From NCBI RefSeq assembly GCF_001761365.1, contig NZ_CP017477.1:84501-148500 (forward strand): a stretch of 64,000 nt of DNA, written 5' to 3'. Origin of the DNA: Polaribacter vadi. GTDB lineage: Bacteria > Bacteroidota > Bacteroidia > Flavobacteriales > Flavobacteriaceae. The position numbers and the translations under genes were made by a program. Below the pieces are notes generated by a model that was not told the origin of the DNA, ran no database searches, and saw nothing but the letters and a program-made list of their open reading frames with translations. Positions 1-9,712 of this stretch are shown here, in pieces (positions within the stretch are counted from its first letter, which is position 1; each line of letters starts with the position of its first letter).

Positions 1-2253
1 GACGCGAAAATGGTTAAATCTTCAGAAAGTTTATTCAGTATTGGTAATGGAGCCATGGGTCAACGTGCTAATTTTGAAGAAAAATATACAGGAGAAACTT
101 TTCAAGGAAGTTATATTGCAGGTGTTTATTATCCTGATAAAACACGAGTTGGTTGGTGGAAAAACGGTTATCCAGAATACTTCGCAAAAGTTTTAAACGC
201 ACCAAATTGGATTGGTATTAACGTTAAAATTAACGAAGAAGAGTTAGATTTACATGCGTGTAAATCTGTATCGAACTTTAAAAGAGAACTCAACATGAAA
301 GAAGGTTGGTTGGCTAGAAGTTTTGAAGCTGTTTTGCAAAACGACATCAAAATTAAAGTTGATACTAAGCGTTTTTTAAGTTTAGAATTGGATGAAGTTG
401 GTGCAATTGAGTATAATGTAACTCCTGTAAATGAAGATTGTAAAATTACTTTTTCTCCTTATTTAGATGCTGGGATTACCAATGAAGATACCAATTGGGA
501 TGATCAATTTTGGGATGTTTTAGAAGTAACTCAAAACAACCAACAATCTTATATAGAAGCAAAAACGATGAAAACTAATTTTCATACGTGTACTTTTATG
601 GAATCTCGTTTATTTATAAACGATAATGAGGTAATTACAGGCTGTAATAATAACAAAACATCAAATTATACTGCTTGCCATTATCAACAAGAAATCAAGA
701 AAAACGAAACCTATACAATTCATAAATTTGGTGGATATGTTGTTGATAGAAACCATAAGAAAGACGAATTAGTTGCTGCAGCAAAAGATATTTTAGACAA
801 AGCAGTAAGTTTTGGATTTGAAGCCATGTTAGAAACCCAGAAAAATTCTTGGGCAGAAATCTGGAACATGTCAGATATTACTATTGATGGTGATGTAAAA
901 GCACAACAAGGAATTCGTTTTAATATTTTTCAACTAAATCAAACCTATTTAGGAACTGATATTTCTTTAAATATTGGACCAAAAGGTTTTACTGGAGAAA
1001 AATATGGAGGAAGTACTTATTGGGATACAGAAGCGTACTGTATTCCTTTTTATATGGCAACCAAAGATCAATCTGTTGCAAGAACTTTGCTAGAATACAG
1101 ATATAATCATTTAGAAAAAGCCATTGAAAATGCAGCAAAACTCGGTTTTAAAAACGGAGCAGCTTTATACCCAATGGTTACTATGAATGGTGAGGAATGC
1201 CATAATGAATGGGAAATCACTTTTGAAGAAATTCACAGAAATGGCGCCATTGCTTTTGCAATTTTTAATTATTACAGATTTACAGACGATTATTCTTACA
1301 TTCCAGAAAAAGGATTGGAAGTTTTAATCGGAATTGCACGTTTTTGGCATCAAAGGGTAAATTTCTCTACAGATAAAAATAAATATGTAATGTTAGGGGT
1401 AACTGGACCTAATGAATATGAAAATAACATCAACAATAATTGGTATACAAATTACATTGCAAAATGGTGTTTAGAGTATACTTTAAAAAACATTGAAATT
1501 GTAAAAGTGGATCATATTTCTGATTATATCAGAATTAAAGAAAAAACGAATTTTACAGATGAAGAGTTGGCTTCTTTTAAAGACGTAGCAGACAATATGT
1601 ATTTTCCATATTCAGAAAAGCATGATGTTTATTTACAACAAGATGGTTTCTTAGATAAGGAATTAATTACAGTTGCAGATTTAGATAAAAGCCAAAGGCC
1701 TATCAACCAGAAATGGAGTTGGGACAGAATTTTACGTTCTCCATACATAAAACAAGCAGATGTTTTGCAAGGTTTTTATATGTTCGAAAATGATTTTTCT
1801 ACGGAAGAATTAGAGCGTCATTTCGATTTTTATGAGCCATTTACAGTGCATGAAAGTTCGCTTTCTCCTTGTGTACATAGTATTCAAGCAGCAAAGTTAA
1901 ACAGAATGGATCAGGCATATGAATTCTATTTAAGAACTTCACGTTTGGATTTAGATGATTATAATCACGAAGTTGAAGAAGGTTTGCATATAACCTCTAT
2001 GGCTGGAACTTGGATGAGTATTGTAGAAGGTTTTGGAGGCATGAGAGTGTTAGATAATACACTTTCTTTTTCGCCAAAAATTCCAAATCAATGGGATTCT
2101 TACTCGTTTAAAGTCAATTTTAGAAATCAAGTAATTACTGTAAAAGTTTCTAAAAAAGGAACTCATTTTGAGTTGGATGGTAAAAACGAAGTGAAAATTT
2201 TAGTAAATGGAGAAATAACAACAATTTCGCCAAATAATTTACAAACTGCTTAA
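1..2253 (+). CDS. GH65 maltose phosphorylase-like enzyme, 5' end cut by window edge
   Basis: Glycoside hydrolase family 65 phosphorylase, probably cleaving maltose with phosphate to beta-glucose-1-phosphate and glucose in the cytoplasm; no signal peptide is visible. The first ATG is at position 10, but the frame is open to base 1 and the protein begins inside the conserved N-terminal segment (SLFSIGNGAMGQRANF), so the true start is almost certainly left of the window and some 20-30 residues are missing. The general-acid glutamate is in the GPNEYENN motif, residue 469 counted from the Met at position 10. The C-terminal beta-sandwich is complete. It leads a run of alpha-glucan genes; a beta-phosphoglucomutase gene would be expected just upstream, off-window. 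Kojibiose or trehalose phosphorylase are alternatives within GH65; the GH13/GH97 context favours maltose. Confidence 0.88.
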   Translation, partial: DAKMVKSSESLFSIGNGAMGQRANFEEKYTGETFQGSYIAGVYYPDKTRVGWWKNGYPEYFAKVLNAPNWIGINVKINEEELDLHACKSVSNFKRELNMKEGWLARSFEAVLQNDIKIKVDTKRFLSLELDEVGAIEYNVTPVNEDCKITFSPYLDAGITNEDTNWDDQFWDVLEVTQNNQQSYIEAKTMKTNFHTCTFMESRLFINDNEVITGCNNNKTSNYTACHYQQEIKKNETYTIHKFGGYVVDRNHKKDELVAAAKDILDKAVSFGFEAMLETQKNSWAEIWNMSDITIDGDVKAQQGIRFNIFQLNQTYLGTDISLNIGPKGFTGEKYGGSTYWDTEAYCIPFYMATKDQSVARTLLEYRYNHLEKAIENAAKLGFKNGAALYPMVTMNGEECHNEWEITFEEIHRNGAIAFAIFNYYRFTDDYSYIPEKGLEVLIGIARFWHQRVNFSTDKNKYVMLGVTGPNEYENNINNNWYTNYIAKWCLEYTLKNIEIVKVDHISDYIRIKEKTNFTDEELASFKDVADNMYFPYSEKHDVYLQQDGFLDKELITVADLDKSQRPINQKWSWDRILRSPYIKQADVLQGFYMFENDFSTEELERHFDFYEPFTVHESSLSPCVHSIQAAKLNRMDQAYEFYLRTSRLDLDDYNHEVEEGLHITSMAGTWMSIVEGFGGMRVLDNTLSFSPKIPNQWDSYSFKVNFRNQVITVKVSKKGTHFELDGKNEVKILVNGEITTISPNNLQTA

Positions 2254-2273
2254 TAGCAATATAATAACAAAAT

Positions 2274-2318
2274 CTCAAAAGTTTTTATGCTGATTTTTTT
2301 AGTTGTAAAACTTTTGAG
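2274..2318. repeat. 12-bp inverted repeat between GH65 and GH13 genes
   Basis: CTCAAAAGTTTT (2274-2285) is repeated as its exact reverse complement at 2307-2318, with a 21-base spacer containing a T-run. No long T-run follows the right arm, so it is not a classic intrinsic terminator. It could be an mRNA-processing or stability hairpin, or a leaky terminator, separating the GH65 message from the following GH13 gene. Confidence 0.55.
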
Positions 2319-2338
2319 GTTTATAAAAAATCTACATT

Positions 2339-4270
2339 TTGAAATATTTAAAGCAACTTTTCTTACTTTCTGTAATGCTTATTTTCTCATGTAAAAAGGA
2401 AGAAATAAAAACAAATCTTTCTGATGTTTCTATTTCTAATACCTCTTTAGAAAGAGTAGAACCTACCAATTGGTGGGTTAATTTTAAAGATACTTCACTA
2501 CAATTATTAGTTAAAGAAAACAATATAGGCAACTCAAACCCATCAATTTCTTATGATGGAGTTTCTATAGAAAAAGTTCACAAAGCAAAAAGCCAAAATT
2601 ATCTTTTTATCGATTTAAATATTGATGCAACTACAAAAGCAGGCAAATTCGACATCATTTTTACTTTTGATGATGACACTAAAAAAACACATACATACGA
2701 ACTAAAAGAAAGACAAAAACCTGCTGAAGATTATAAGGGTTTTGATAGTTCTGATGCTATTTATTTAATTACTCCAGATCGTTTTGCAAATGCTGATGAA
2801 ACGAATGACATCAACCAAAATTTAAAAGAAACGACCATTGATAGAACTGATGGTTACAAACGTCATGGAGGAGATTTACAAGGAATTACAAATCATATAG
2901 ATTACATTGCTGAGTTAGGTTTTACAACAATTTGGCCAACTCCAGTGTTAACAAACGATATGCCAAATGGCTCTTATCATGGCTATGCAATTACAGATTA
3001 TTATCAAGTAGATCCACGTTTTGGAACCTTAGAAGATTATAAAAATTTAGCGGATAAATTGCGCGAAAAAGACATGAAATTAATCATGGATCAAGTTGCG
3101 AATCATTGTGGTTTAGAACATTGGTGGATGAAAGATTTGCCTTTTGAAGATTGGATAAACAATCAAAAAAACTACGAAGACAATATTGATACTTGGGAAA
3201 ATGATAAAAATATAGGTTCTAATCATAGAAGAACTACAAACCAAGATTTGTATGCTGCAGCATCTGACAGAAAAGGAAATAACGAAGGTTGGTTTGTGTC
3301 TGGAATGCCAGATTTAAATCAACGTAATCCTTTTATGGCAACATACATTATTCAAAATAGCATTTGGTGGATTGAGACTTTAGGTTTGGGAGGAATTCGC
3401 CAAGATACGTATCCTTATCCTGACAAACAATTTATGGCAAATTGGGCAGGTGCAATTATGAACGAATATCCTAATTTTGCTATTGTTGGCGAAGAATGGA
3501 GTTACAATCCTTTATTAGTTGGTTATTGGCAAAAAGGCGCAAAAAATAAAGATGGTTATGAAAGTAACTTACAATCTACGATGGATTTCCCAATGCAAAA
3601 AGCAATTGTGGAAGGCATTAAAGAAGAAGAAACTTGGGGAACAGGTTTGGTGAAACTTTATGAAGGTTTGGCAAACGATTTCCATTATACAACTCCAAAA
3701 GATATGATGGTTTTTTTAGACAATCATGATGAACGCAGAGTATTTACAGCATTAAATGAAGATGCTACAAATACAAAAATGGGGTTAAGTTATATGTTGA
3801 TGTTGCCAAGAATTCCGCAAATTTATTACGGAACAGAAATTTTAATGGATGACACAGCAAACCCTGGAGATCATGGTTTAATAAGAACCGATTTTCCTGG
3901 AGGTTTTAAAGATGATAATATAAATGCTTTTACTGGTGAAGGTTTATCAGCAGAAAAAAGAGAAATGCAAAATTTTGTAAGCAAAGTTTTAAACTATCGT
4001 AAGGAAAGTGAAGCAATTCACGAAGGGAAAACGATTCATTTTGCGCCATTTATGGGGACTTATTTTTTATTCAGAATTAAAGATGATGAAACTGTTGTGC
4101 ATATTATCAACAAAAATGAAGAGCCAATTACAATCGATTTAAAACGTTATGCAGAAGTTGGTTTAGAAGGAAAATCCTTAAAAAATATTATTTCTGGTGA
4201 TGAATTTTTATGGAATGAAGCTATTCAATTATCAGAAAAAGGAAGCCTAATTTTAACTACAAAATTTTAA
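2339..4270 (+). CDS. GH13 alpha-amylase/neopullulanase-type lipoprotein (SusG/cyclomaltodextrinase-like)
   Basis: Lipoprotein of clan GH-H that hydrolyses alpha-1,4-glucans, probably on the cell surface or in the periplasm. The start is TTG at 2339; it gives a textbook lipoprotein signal (hydrophobic stretch, Cys at residue 18 followed by KKEE), and no ATG fits better. Residues about 30-130 form a beta-sandwich like the N-terminal domain of cyclomaltodextrinases, followed by the catalytic barrel. Catalytic residues visible: nucleophile D356 (GGIRQDTY), acid/base E385 (IVGEEWSY), transition-state D464 (LDNHDERR); region I is DQVANHCG. A C-terminal all-beta domain ends the protein. It follows GH65 by 85 bp. 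Maltodextrin-specific neopullulanase and cyclodextrinase activities cannot be separated from sequence alone. Confidence 0.9.
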   Translation: MKYLKQLFLLSVMLIFSCKKEEIKTNLSDVSISNTSLERVEPTNWWVNFKDTSLQLLVKENNIGNSNPSISYDGVSIEKVHKAKSQNYLFIDLNIDATTKAGKFDIIFTFDDDTKKTHTYELKERQKPAEDYKGFDSSDAIYLITPDRFANADETNDINQNLKETTIDRTDGYKRHGGDLQGITNHIDYIAELGFTTIWPTPVLTNDMPNGSYHGYAITDYYQVDPRFGTLEDYKNLADKLREKDMKLIMDQVANHCGLEHWWMKDLPFEDWINNQKNYEDNIDTWENDKNIGSNHRRTTNQDLYAAASDRKGNNEGWFVSGMPDLNQRNPFMATYIIQNSIWWIETLGLGGIRQDTYPYPDKQFMANWAGAIMNEYPNFAIVGEEWSYNPLLVGYWQKGAKNKDGYESNLQSTMDFPMQKAIVEGIKEEETWGTGLVKLYEGLANDFHYTTPKDMMVFLDNHDERRVFTALNEDATNTKMGLSYMLMLPRIPQIYYGTEILMDDTANPGDHGLIRTDFPGGFKDDNINAFTGEGLSAEKREMQNFVSKVLNYRKESEAIHEGKTIHFAPFMGTYFLFRIKDDETVVHIINKNEEPITIDLKRYAEVGLEGKSLKNIISGDEFLWNEAIQLSEKGSLILTTKF

Positions 4271-4283
4271 TTAAATTTTCAGT

Positions 4284-4340
4284 ATTGTCAGTTCGAGTAA
4301 TTTCGATTTTTCTTCGAAATTGTAAAGAGAACAGTTTTAA
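4284..4340 (+). repeat. Intergenic repeat, copy 1 (before esterase gene)
   Basis: About 57 bp beginning ATTGTCAGTTCGAGT lies between the GH13 stop and the esterase start. A copy differing at only a few positions occupies the next intergenic gap at 5329-5387. The left end (CAGTTCGAGT) and the right end (AGAGAACAG / CGAGAACA) are partly complementary, so each copy can fold back. This resembles the short dispersed palindromic elements common in flavobacterial intergenic regions. Confidence 0.7.
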
Positions 4341-4351
4341 AAATAACAATT

Positions 4352-5323
4352 ATGAAACAAATAACGTTTTTATTTTCAATTTTATTGATGATTTGTTGTA
4401 AAAGTGCATCAACTAAAGAGGAAAAAAAGGAAATCCAAAATCAACCAAAAATTGAAGCAAACGTTTTAGAAAAAGCAGTTTTAGCTAGTGGAAAATTAAT
4501 AAGAGTAGATTCTTTTCCGTCTAAAAATATAGTTCCAAGACCTGTAGATGTTTGGTTGCCAGAAAATTATTCATCAGCAAAAAAATATGCAGTTTTATAT
4601 ATGCATGATGGACAAAATTTATTTGATGCCACTACCACTTGGAACAAACAAGAATGGATGGTAGATGAAATTGCCACCAAATTAATGAAAGAAGGAACTG
4701 TAAAAGATTTTATAGTGGTTGGCATTCATAACATTCCTAAAATTCGTTGGCAAGATTTGTACCCAGAAAAAGCGATGGATTTTTTATCAAAAGAAGATAA
4801 AGAAGCGATGTATGCAGAAGCTAAAAAAAGTAATTTTAGTGTTGATTTAAAAGGAGATGAATACCTATCTTTCCTAGTTACTGAGCTAAAACCTTATATA
4901 GATGCTACCTATTCTGTGTATACAAATAAAGAAAATACGTTTGTTGCAGGTTCATCTATGGGAGGTTTAATGAGTATGTATGCAGTAGCAGAATATCCAG
5001 CAGTTTTTGCAGGAGCAGCTTGTTTTTCTACACATTGGGTTGGAGGAAGTCCGAAAGAAAACAATCCTTTACCAGGAGCAATTTTTAACTATTTAGAAGC
5101 GAATTTACCAGATTCAGAAACGCATAAAATGTATTTTGATTATGGTAATAAAACGTTGGATGCTTTTTATCCTCAATATGCTCCAAAAGTAGATGCTATT
5201 TTTAAAAATGGAGGTTATGATGATACAAATTTCAAAAATTTATATTTTGAAGGAACAGATCATTCAGAAAAATCTTGGCAAAAAAGATTGGAGCTGCCTT
5301 TTACTTTTTTGTTGAAAAAATAA
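4352..5323 (+). CDS. Lipoprotein esterase of the esterase D / PF00756 alpha/beta-hydrolase type
   Basis: Putative carbohydrate or acyl esterase anchored as a lipoprotein (signal with two adjacent Cys near residues 15-16). The fold is alpha/beta hydrolase: YMHDGQNLF near residue 84 is the typical oxyanion region of the family, and the nucleophile is S202 in GSSMGG. A His late in the protein (GTDHSEKSW) is the likely third triad member. It lies inside the alpha-glucan cluster, in the same direction and flanked on both sides by copies of an intergenic repeat. Its substrate is unknown: it may remove acyl groups from modified glucans, or be an enterochelin-esterase-like hydrolase with no link to starch. 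Confidence 0.75.
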   Translation: MKQITFLFSILLMICCKSASTKEEKKEIQNQPKIEANVLEKAVLASGKLIRVDSFPSKNIVPRPVDVWLPENYSSAKKYAVLYMHDGQNLFDATTTWNKQEWMVDEIATKLMKEGTVKDFIVVGIHNIPKIRWQDLYPEKAMDFLSKEDKEAMYAEAKKSNFSVDLKGDEYLSFLVTELKPYIDATYSVYTNKENTFVAGSSMGGLMSMYAVAEYPAVFAGAACFSTHWVGGSPKENNPLPGAIFNYLEANLPDSETHKMYFDYGNKTLDAFYPQYAPKVDAIFKNGGYDDTNFKNLYFEGTDHSEKSWQKRLELPFTFLLKK

Positions 5324-5328
5324 TACAA

Positions 5329-5387
5329 ATTGTCAGTTCGAGTGATTTCGATTTTTCATCTAAATTGTATCGAGAACATTTTAAAAC
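5329..5387 (+). repeat. Intergenic repeat, copy 2 (before GH31 gene)
   Basis: Second copy of the element at 4284-4340, ending just before the GH31 start codon. Shared blocks include ATTGTCAGTTCGAGT and ATTTCGATTTTTC. An apparent open reading frame running through this copy into GH31 (from 5330) is an artefact of the repeat and was not used as the start. Confidence 0.7.
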
Positions 5388-5392
5388 TATTT

Positions 5393-7819
5393 ATGAAAAC
5401 CTATAAAATTCTTTTTTTATTCCTATTTATTTCGACTTTTACGTTTGCTCAAAACGCAAAAAGAGATTTTAAAAGCGCAAATTTTGAGCAAGAAAATCAA
5501 TTTAAAGTTGAGGTTTCAAATGGCGTTTATTTTATCAATTTTTATAATCCAAAAATAGTTGAAACTACTTTTTATCCTAAAGGTGAAGTAAAAAAGTATG
5601 ATTCTCATGCAGTCGTTTTAAAACCAACTTCAACACATATTAAAATTGATAAAAACAATAATGAAATAATTTACAAATCTGATGGCATTTCAGTAAAAAT
5701 TCAGAAATCGCCTTTTCAAATTTCATATTATTATAAAGACAAGCTAGTAACTTCAGAAAAACAAGGTTATTTTAAATCCAAACACATACCAATGGATTTG
5801 GTAAAAGGCAATATTGTTGCTGATGAAACCGAGAAAATTGAATTCAATTTAACTGAAGACGAAGTTTTATTTGGAGGAGGAGCAAGAGCTTTAGGAATGA
5901 ATAGGAGAGGTTACAGATTGCCTTTGTATAATAGAGCTCAATATGGTTATGAAACCCATGCAGAGTTAATGAATTTTACAATTCCACTGGTAATTTCATC
6001 AAAAAAATACATGATTCATTTTGACAATGCTCCAATTGGATATTTAGATTTGGATAGTAATAAAGACAATTCTTTAACCTACGAAACTATTTCTGGACGC
6101 AAAACATATCAAATAATTGTTGGCGATTCTTGGGAAGATTTAATTGATAACTATACAGATTTAACAGGGAAACAACCTTTACCTCCAAGATGGACTTTAG
6201 GAAATTTCTCAAGTAGATTTGGATATCATTCTCAACAAGAAACTGAAGAAACAATCGCAAAATTTCAGGAAGAAAATATTCCTGTAGATGCTGTAATTCT
6301 AGATTTGTATTGGTTTGGGAAAACTGTGCAAGGAACCATGGGAAATTTAGAAGTTGATACAGATTCTTTCCCTGATATGAAAGGGATGATTTCTAAATTA
6401 AAAAATAAAGGTGTTAAGACTGTTTTAATTACAGAACCTTTTATTTTATCAACTTCAAAAAAATGGAAAGAAGCTGATCAAAAACAAGTTTTAGCAAAAG
6501 ATTCTATTGGTAATTCTGCAAAATATGATTTCTATTTTGGCAATACTGGTATTGTAGATATCTACAAAAAAGAGGGTAAAGAGTGGTTTTGGAATATTTA
6601 TAAAGAAATTTACGATTTAGGTGCAAAAGGTTTTTGGGGAGATTTAGGAGAACCAGAAGTTTTACCTTCTTGGGTAACTTTTAACGAAACTCAGAAAGCA
6701 GATGAAATTCATAATATCTATGGACATGATTGGGCACGTTTAATTTTTGAAGGTTATCAAAAAGAATTTCCAAATGAAAGACCATTTATATTGATGAGAG
6801 CAGGAAGTTCTGGTTCACAACGTTTTGGAATGATTCCTTGGTCTGGAGATGTAAGCAGAAGTTGGGGAGGTTTGCAATCTCAACCAGAAATTGCCCTACA
6901 AATGGGAATGCAAGGTTTAGGATATATGCACTCAGATTTAGGTGGATTTGCAGGCGCAAATTTAGACGATAATTTGTATACACGTTGGTTGCAATATGGA
7001 ATTTTTCAGCCAATTTATAGACCTCATGCTCAAGAAGATGTTGCAAGTGAACCTGTTTTTAGAAACGAAAAAACAAAAAAATTAGCTAAAAAAGCAATTG
7101 AATTGCGTTATAAAATGTTGCCTTATAATTACAATTTAGCATTTGAAAATAATCAAAAAGGAACTCCTTTAATGCGTCCTATTTTCTTTGAAGAAGATGA
7201 TGCAAATTTGATGACAAATTCAGAAACTTATTTATGGGGAAAAGATTTTTTAATCACACCAATTTTAAAAGATTCCGTAAAAACAAAAGAGATTTATTTT
7301 CCAAAAACGGCAAATTGGTATAATTTCTATTATAATGAAGAAAAAATAGTAGGTGGACAAACAAAAACGGTAAAAGTAAAAGATAAAGCAATTCCTACTT
7401 ATGTAAGAGGAGGTTCTTTTATTTTGATGAGTGAATTAGTGCAAACTACAGATCATTACAAAGCAAATAAATTAGAATTGCATTATTATTTTGATGAAAA
7501 AGAAAACACTAAAAGAACTTTTTATAATGATGATGGATTGACTGCAAATGCTTTTGAAAAAGGAAACTATGAAATTTTAGAATTCGAAGCTGAGTATAGC
7601 AAACGTTATTTAGAAATCGATTTTGAAGCAGAACTTGGCAAGAACTGGATTTCATCAGAAAAAGAAATTACGTTAATTATTCATAACATCAACTGGAATC
7701 CTAAAAAGATAAAAGTTAATGGAAAAAGAAAGCGAATTTTATCAAAAGAAAATACACTTACAATTCCTGTAAAATGGAATCCTAAAAAAGAATTAAAAAT
7801 AAAAATCACCTTACAATAA
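5393..7819 (+). CDS. GH31 alpha-glucosidase, secreted/periplasmic
   Basis: Retaining alpha-glucosidase of family GH31, 808 residues. The ATG at 5393 is chosen because it opens a clean signal peptide (MKTYKILFLFLFISTF, cleavage after FAQ); the longer frame would place 21 non-signal residues encoded by a repeat in front of it. After an N-terminal beta-sandwich with a galactose-mutarotase-like fold comes the barrel. The nucleophile is D417 (GFWGDLGEPE) and the acid/base D486 (IPWSGDVSRSW); HSDLGGF near residue 520 is also a family motif. C-terminal beta domains carry the usual DDG motif. It probably releases glucose from maltodextrins or isomalto-branches in the periplasm, next to two GH13 enzymes and GH97. 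Transferase or alpha-xylosidase activity in GH31 is possible but unlikely here. Confidence 0.9.
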   Translation: MKTYKILFLFLFISTFTFAQNAKRDFKSANFEQENQFKVEVSNGVYFINFYNPKIVETTFYPKGEVKKYDSHAVVLKPTSTHIKIDKNNNEIIYKSDGISVKIQKSPFQISYYYKDKLVTSEKQGYFKSKHIPMDLVKGNIVADETEKIEFNLTEDEVLFGGGARALGMNRRGYRLPLYNRAQYGYETHAELMNFTIPLVISSKKYMIHFDNAPIGYLDLDSNKDNSLTYETISGRKTYQIIVGDSWEDLIDNYTDLTGKQPLPPRWTLGNFSSRFGYHSQQETEETIAKFQEENIPVDAVILDLYWFGKTVQGTMGNLEVDTDSFPDMKGMISKLKNKGVKTVLITEPFILSTSKKWKEADQKQVLAKDSIGNSAKYDFYFGNTGIVDIYKKEGKEWFWNIYKEIYDLGAKGFWGDLGEPEVLPSWVTFNETQKADEIHNIYGHDWARLIFEGYQKEFPNERPFILMRAGSSGSQRFGMIPWSGDVSRSWGGLQSQPEIALQMGMQGLGYMHSDLGGFAGANLDDNLYTRWLQYGIFQPIYRPHAQEDVASEPVFRNEKTKKLAKKAIELRYKMLPYNYNLAFENNQKGTPLMRPIFFEEDDANLMTNSETYLWGKDFLITPILKDSVKTKEIYFPKTANWYNFYYNEEKIVGGQTKTVKVKDKAIPTYVRGGSFILMSELVQTTDHYKANKLELHYYFDEKENTKRTFYNDDGLTANAFEKGNYEILEFEAEYSKRYLEIDFEAELGKNWISSEKEITLIIHNINWNPKKIKVNGKRKRILSKENTLTIPVKWNPKKELKIKITLQ

Positions 7820-7828
7820 GCAATCCTT

Positions 7829-9706
7829 ATGAGAAAAATATATAGCCTTTTATCAGCCTTAATTTTATCAATATTAATAGGTTGTACACCAGAAAAAAAA
7901 GAGACAGAAGTGAGCATGAAGAGTACAAATACAGCAAAAAAAACTGTAGTTTATCAAGTTTTTACACGGTTGTTTGGCAACACAAATACCACCAACAAAC
8001 CTTGGGGAACTTTAGAGGAAAATGGCGTTGGAAAATTTAACGATTTCACAGACAAAGCATTATCGGAAATTAAAGATTTAGGAGTTACACATATTTGGTA
8101 CACAGGAGTTCCTCATCATGATGTGATTCGAGATTATACAAAATACGGAATTTCAAATGACGATCCAGATGTTGTAAAAGGTAGAGCAGGTTCTCCTTAC
8201 GCAGTAAAAGATTATTACAATGTAAATCCTGATTTGGCTGTAAATGTTGAAAATAGATTGCAAGAATTTGAGCAATTAATTGAACGTTCTCACAAAAACG
8301 ATTTAAAAGTTATTATTGATATTGTACCAAATCACGTAGCAAGAAATTATGAGGGTTTAACAAATCCTGAAGGCATAAAAGATTTTGGTGCAGAGGATGA
8401 TGTTTCTGTGGAATATGATGTGAATAATAATTTTTATTATGTGCCTAACAAAGCATTTGAAGTGCCAGATTTCGTAAATGATTATCAACCTTTAGGAGGA
8501 GAAGAAAATGCTTTAAGTGATCATAAGTTTGATGAAAAACCTGCAAAATGGACAGGAAATGGTTCTCGCTCTCCAAAACCAAATAGCAATGATTGGTATG
8601 AGACAGTAAAGGTAAATTACGGAATTTCTCCTGATGGTAAAAAAGATTTTGATGCACTACCAGCAGGTTTTGAAAATGAAGATTACAAGAAACATTTTGA
8701 ATTTTGGCAAGATAAAACAGTCCCAAATTCTTGGATAAAATTCAGAGACATCGCTTTGTATTGGCTAGAAAAAGGCGTTGATGGTTTCAGGTTTGATATG
8801 GCAGAAATGGTGCCAGTTGAATTTTGGAGTTTTATGAATTCTGCTATAAAAATGAAAAATCCAGAAGCTTTTTTATTGGCAGAAGTATACAATCCAAGTT
8901 TGTATAGAGATTATATCAGAAAAGGAAAAATGGATTATTTGTATGATAAAGTACAGTTATATGATACCATTAAACATGTAATGCAAGGTCATGGATTAAC
9001 AGATAATATTCCTCCAATTCAAGAAGATTTAAAAGATATTGAGCACAACATGTTGCATTTTTTAGAAAATCATGATGAGCAAAGAATCGCAAGTCCAGAA
9101 TTTGCTGGCAATGCTTTAAAAGGAAAACCAGCAATGGTGGTTTCTACTACAATTTCTACAGCACCAACTATGGTTTATTTTGGTCAAGAATTTGGCGAAG
9201 ATGGCTCAGAAAACGCTGGTTTTGGGAGTCCAAGTAGAACCTCAATTTTTGATTATGTTGGAGTGCCAAGTTTGCAAAGATGGGTTAATGACAAAAAATT
9301 TGATGGTGGGCAATCTACCAAAGAAGAAAAATCATTAAGAGATTTTTACAAACGTTTATTAAATTTTACCATTAAAAGTGATGCTCTAATGGGTGAATAC
9401 CAAGATATTCATCAATTTAATAGAGAAAATACAGAAGGATATACTGAAAAGGTGTTGTCTTTTGTACGTTATTCTGAAACTGAAAAATTGATAATTATTT
9501 CTAATTTTAATGCAGAAAATGAATATGGTTTTGAGTTACAAATCCCAGAAAACATTATTAAAAAATGGAATTTAAAAGAGGGGGAATATCAATTTAAAGA
9601 TCAACTATACAACGAATATTCATCAACTTTAATTGTAAAAAATAAGCAAGCGAAAATTCGTTTAGATGTAAAACCATTAGAATCTTTTATTTTAAAACTT
9701 CAATAA
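7829..9706 (+). CDS. GH13 alpha-amylase family lipoprotein
   Basis: Second GH13 enzyme of the cluster, 625 residues, with a lipoprotein signal (Cys at residue 19, IGCTPEKK). The barrel starts almost at once (VVYQVFTRLFG), with no N-terminal beta domain, unlike the GH13 protein at 2339. Catalytic residues: D323 (GFRFDMAEMV), E352 (LLAEVYNPS), D416 (LENHDEQR); region I is DIVPNHVARN. The long loop between region I and the nucleophile (roughly residues 170-315) is rich in Asn/Asp/Gly and may bind calcium. It starts 9 bp after GH31 and ends 6 bp before the next gene, so these are co-transcribed. Likely an alpha-amylase or oligo-alpha-glucosidase acting on maltodextrins; the exact subfamily is not resolved. 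Confidence 0.9.
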   Translation: MRKIYSLLSALILSILIGCTPEKKETEVSMKSTNTAKKTVVYQVFTRLFGNTNTTNKPWGTLEENGVGKFNDFTDKALSEIKDLGVTHIWYTGVPHHDVIRDYTKYGISNDDPDVVKGRAGSPYAVKDYYNVNPDLAVNVENRLQEFEQLIERSHKNDLKVIIDIVPNHVARNYEGLTNPEGIKDFGAEDDVSVEYDVNNNFYYVPNKAFEVPDFVNDYQPLGGEENALSDHKFDEKPAKWTGNGSRSPKPNSNDWYETVKVNYGISPDGKKDFDALPAGFENEDYKKHFEFWQDKTVPNSWIKFRDIALYWLEKGVDGFRFDMAEMVPVEFWSFMNSAIKMKNPEAFLLAEVYNPSLYRDYIRKGKMDYLYDKVQLYDTIKHVMQGHGLTDNIPPIQEDLKDIEHNMLHFLENHDEQRIASPEFAGNALKGKPAMVVSTTISTAPTMVYFGQEFGEDGSENAGFGSPSRTSIFDYVGVPSLQRWVNDKKFDGGQSTKEEKSLRDFYKRLLNFTIKSDALMGEYQDIHQFNRENTEGYTEKVLSFVRYSETEKLIIISNFNAENEYGFELQIPENIIKKWNLKEGEYQFKDQLYNEYSSTLIVKNKQAKIRLDVKPLESFILKLQ

Positions 9707-9712
9707 ACTACT

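Noticed and set aside
5330..5392. Upstream extension of the GH31 gene
   Set aside because: The 21 extra residues are encoded by the intergenic repeat also present at 4284-4340 and precede a proper signal peptide.
8445..8892. Minus-strand frames of 69-93 codons within the second GH13 gene
   Set aside because: They lie entirely inside a GH13 coding region whose catalytic motifs are intact; composition is atypical.
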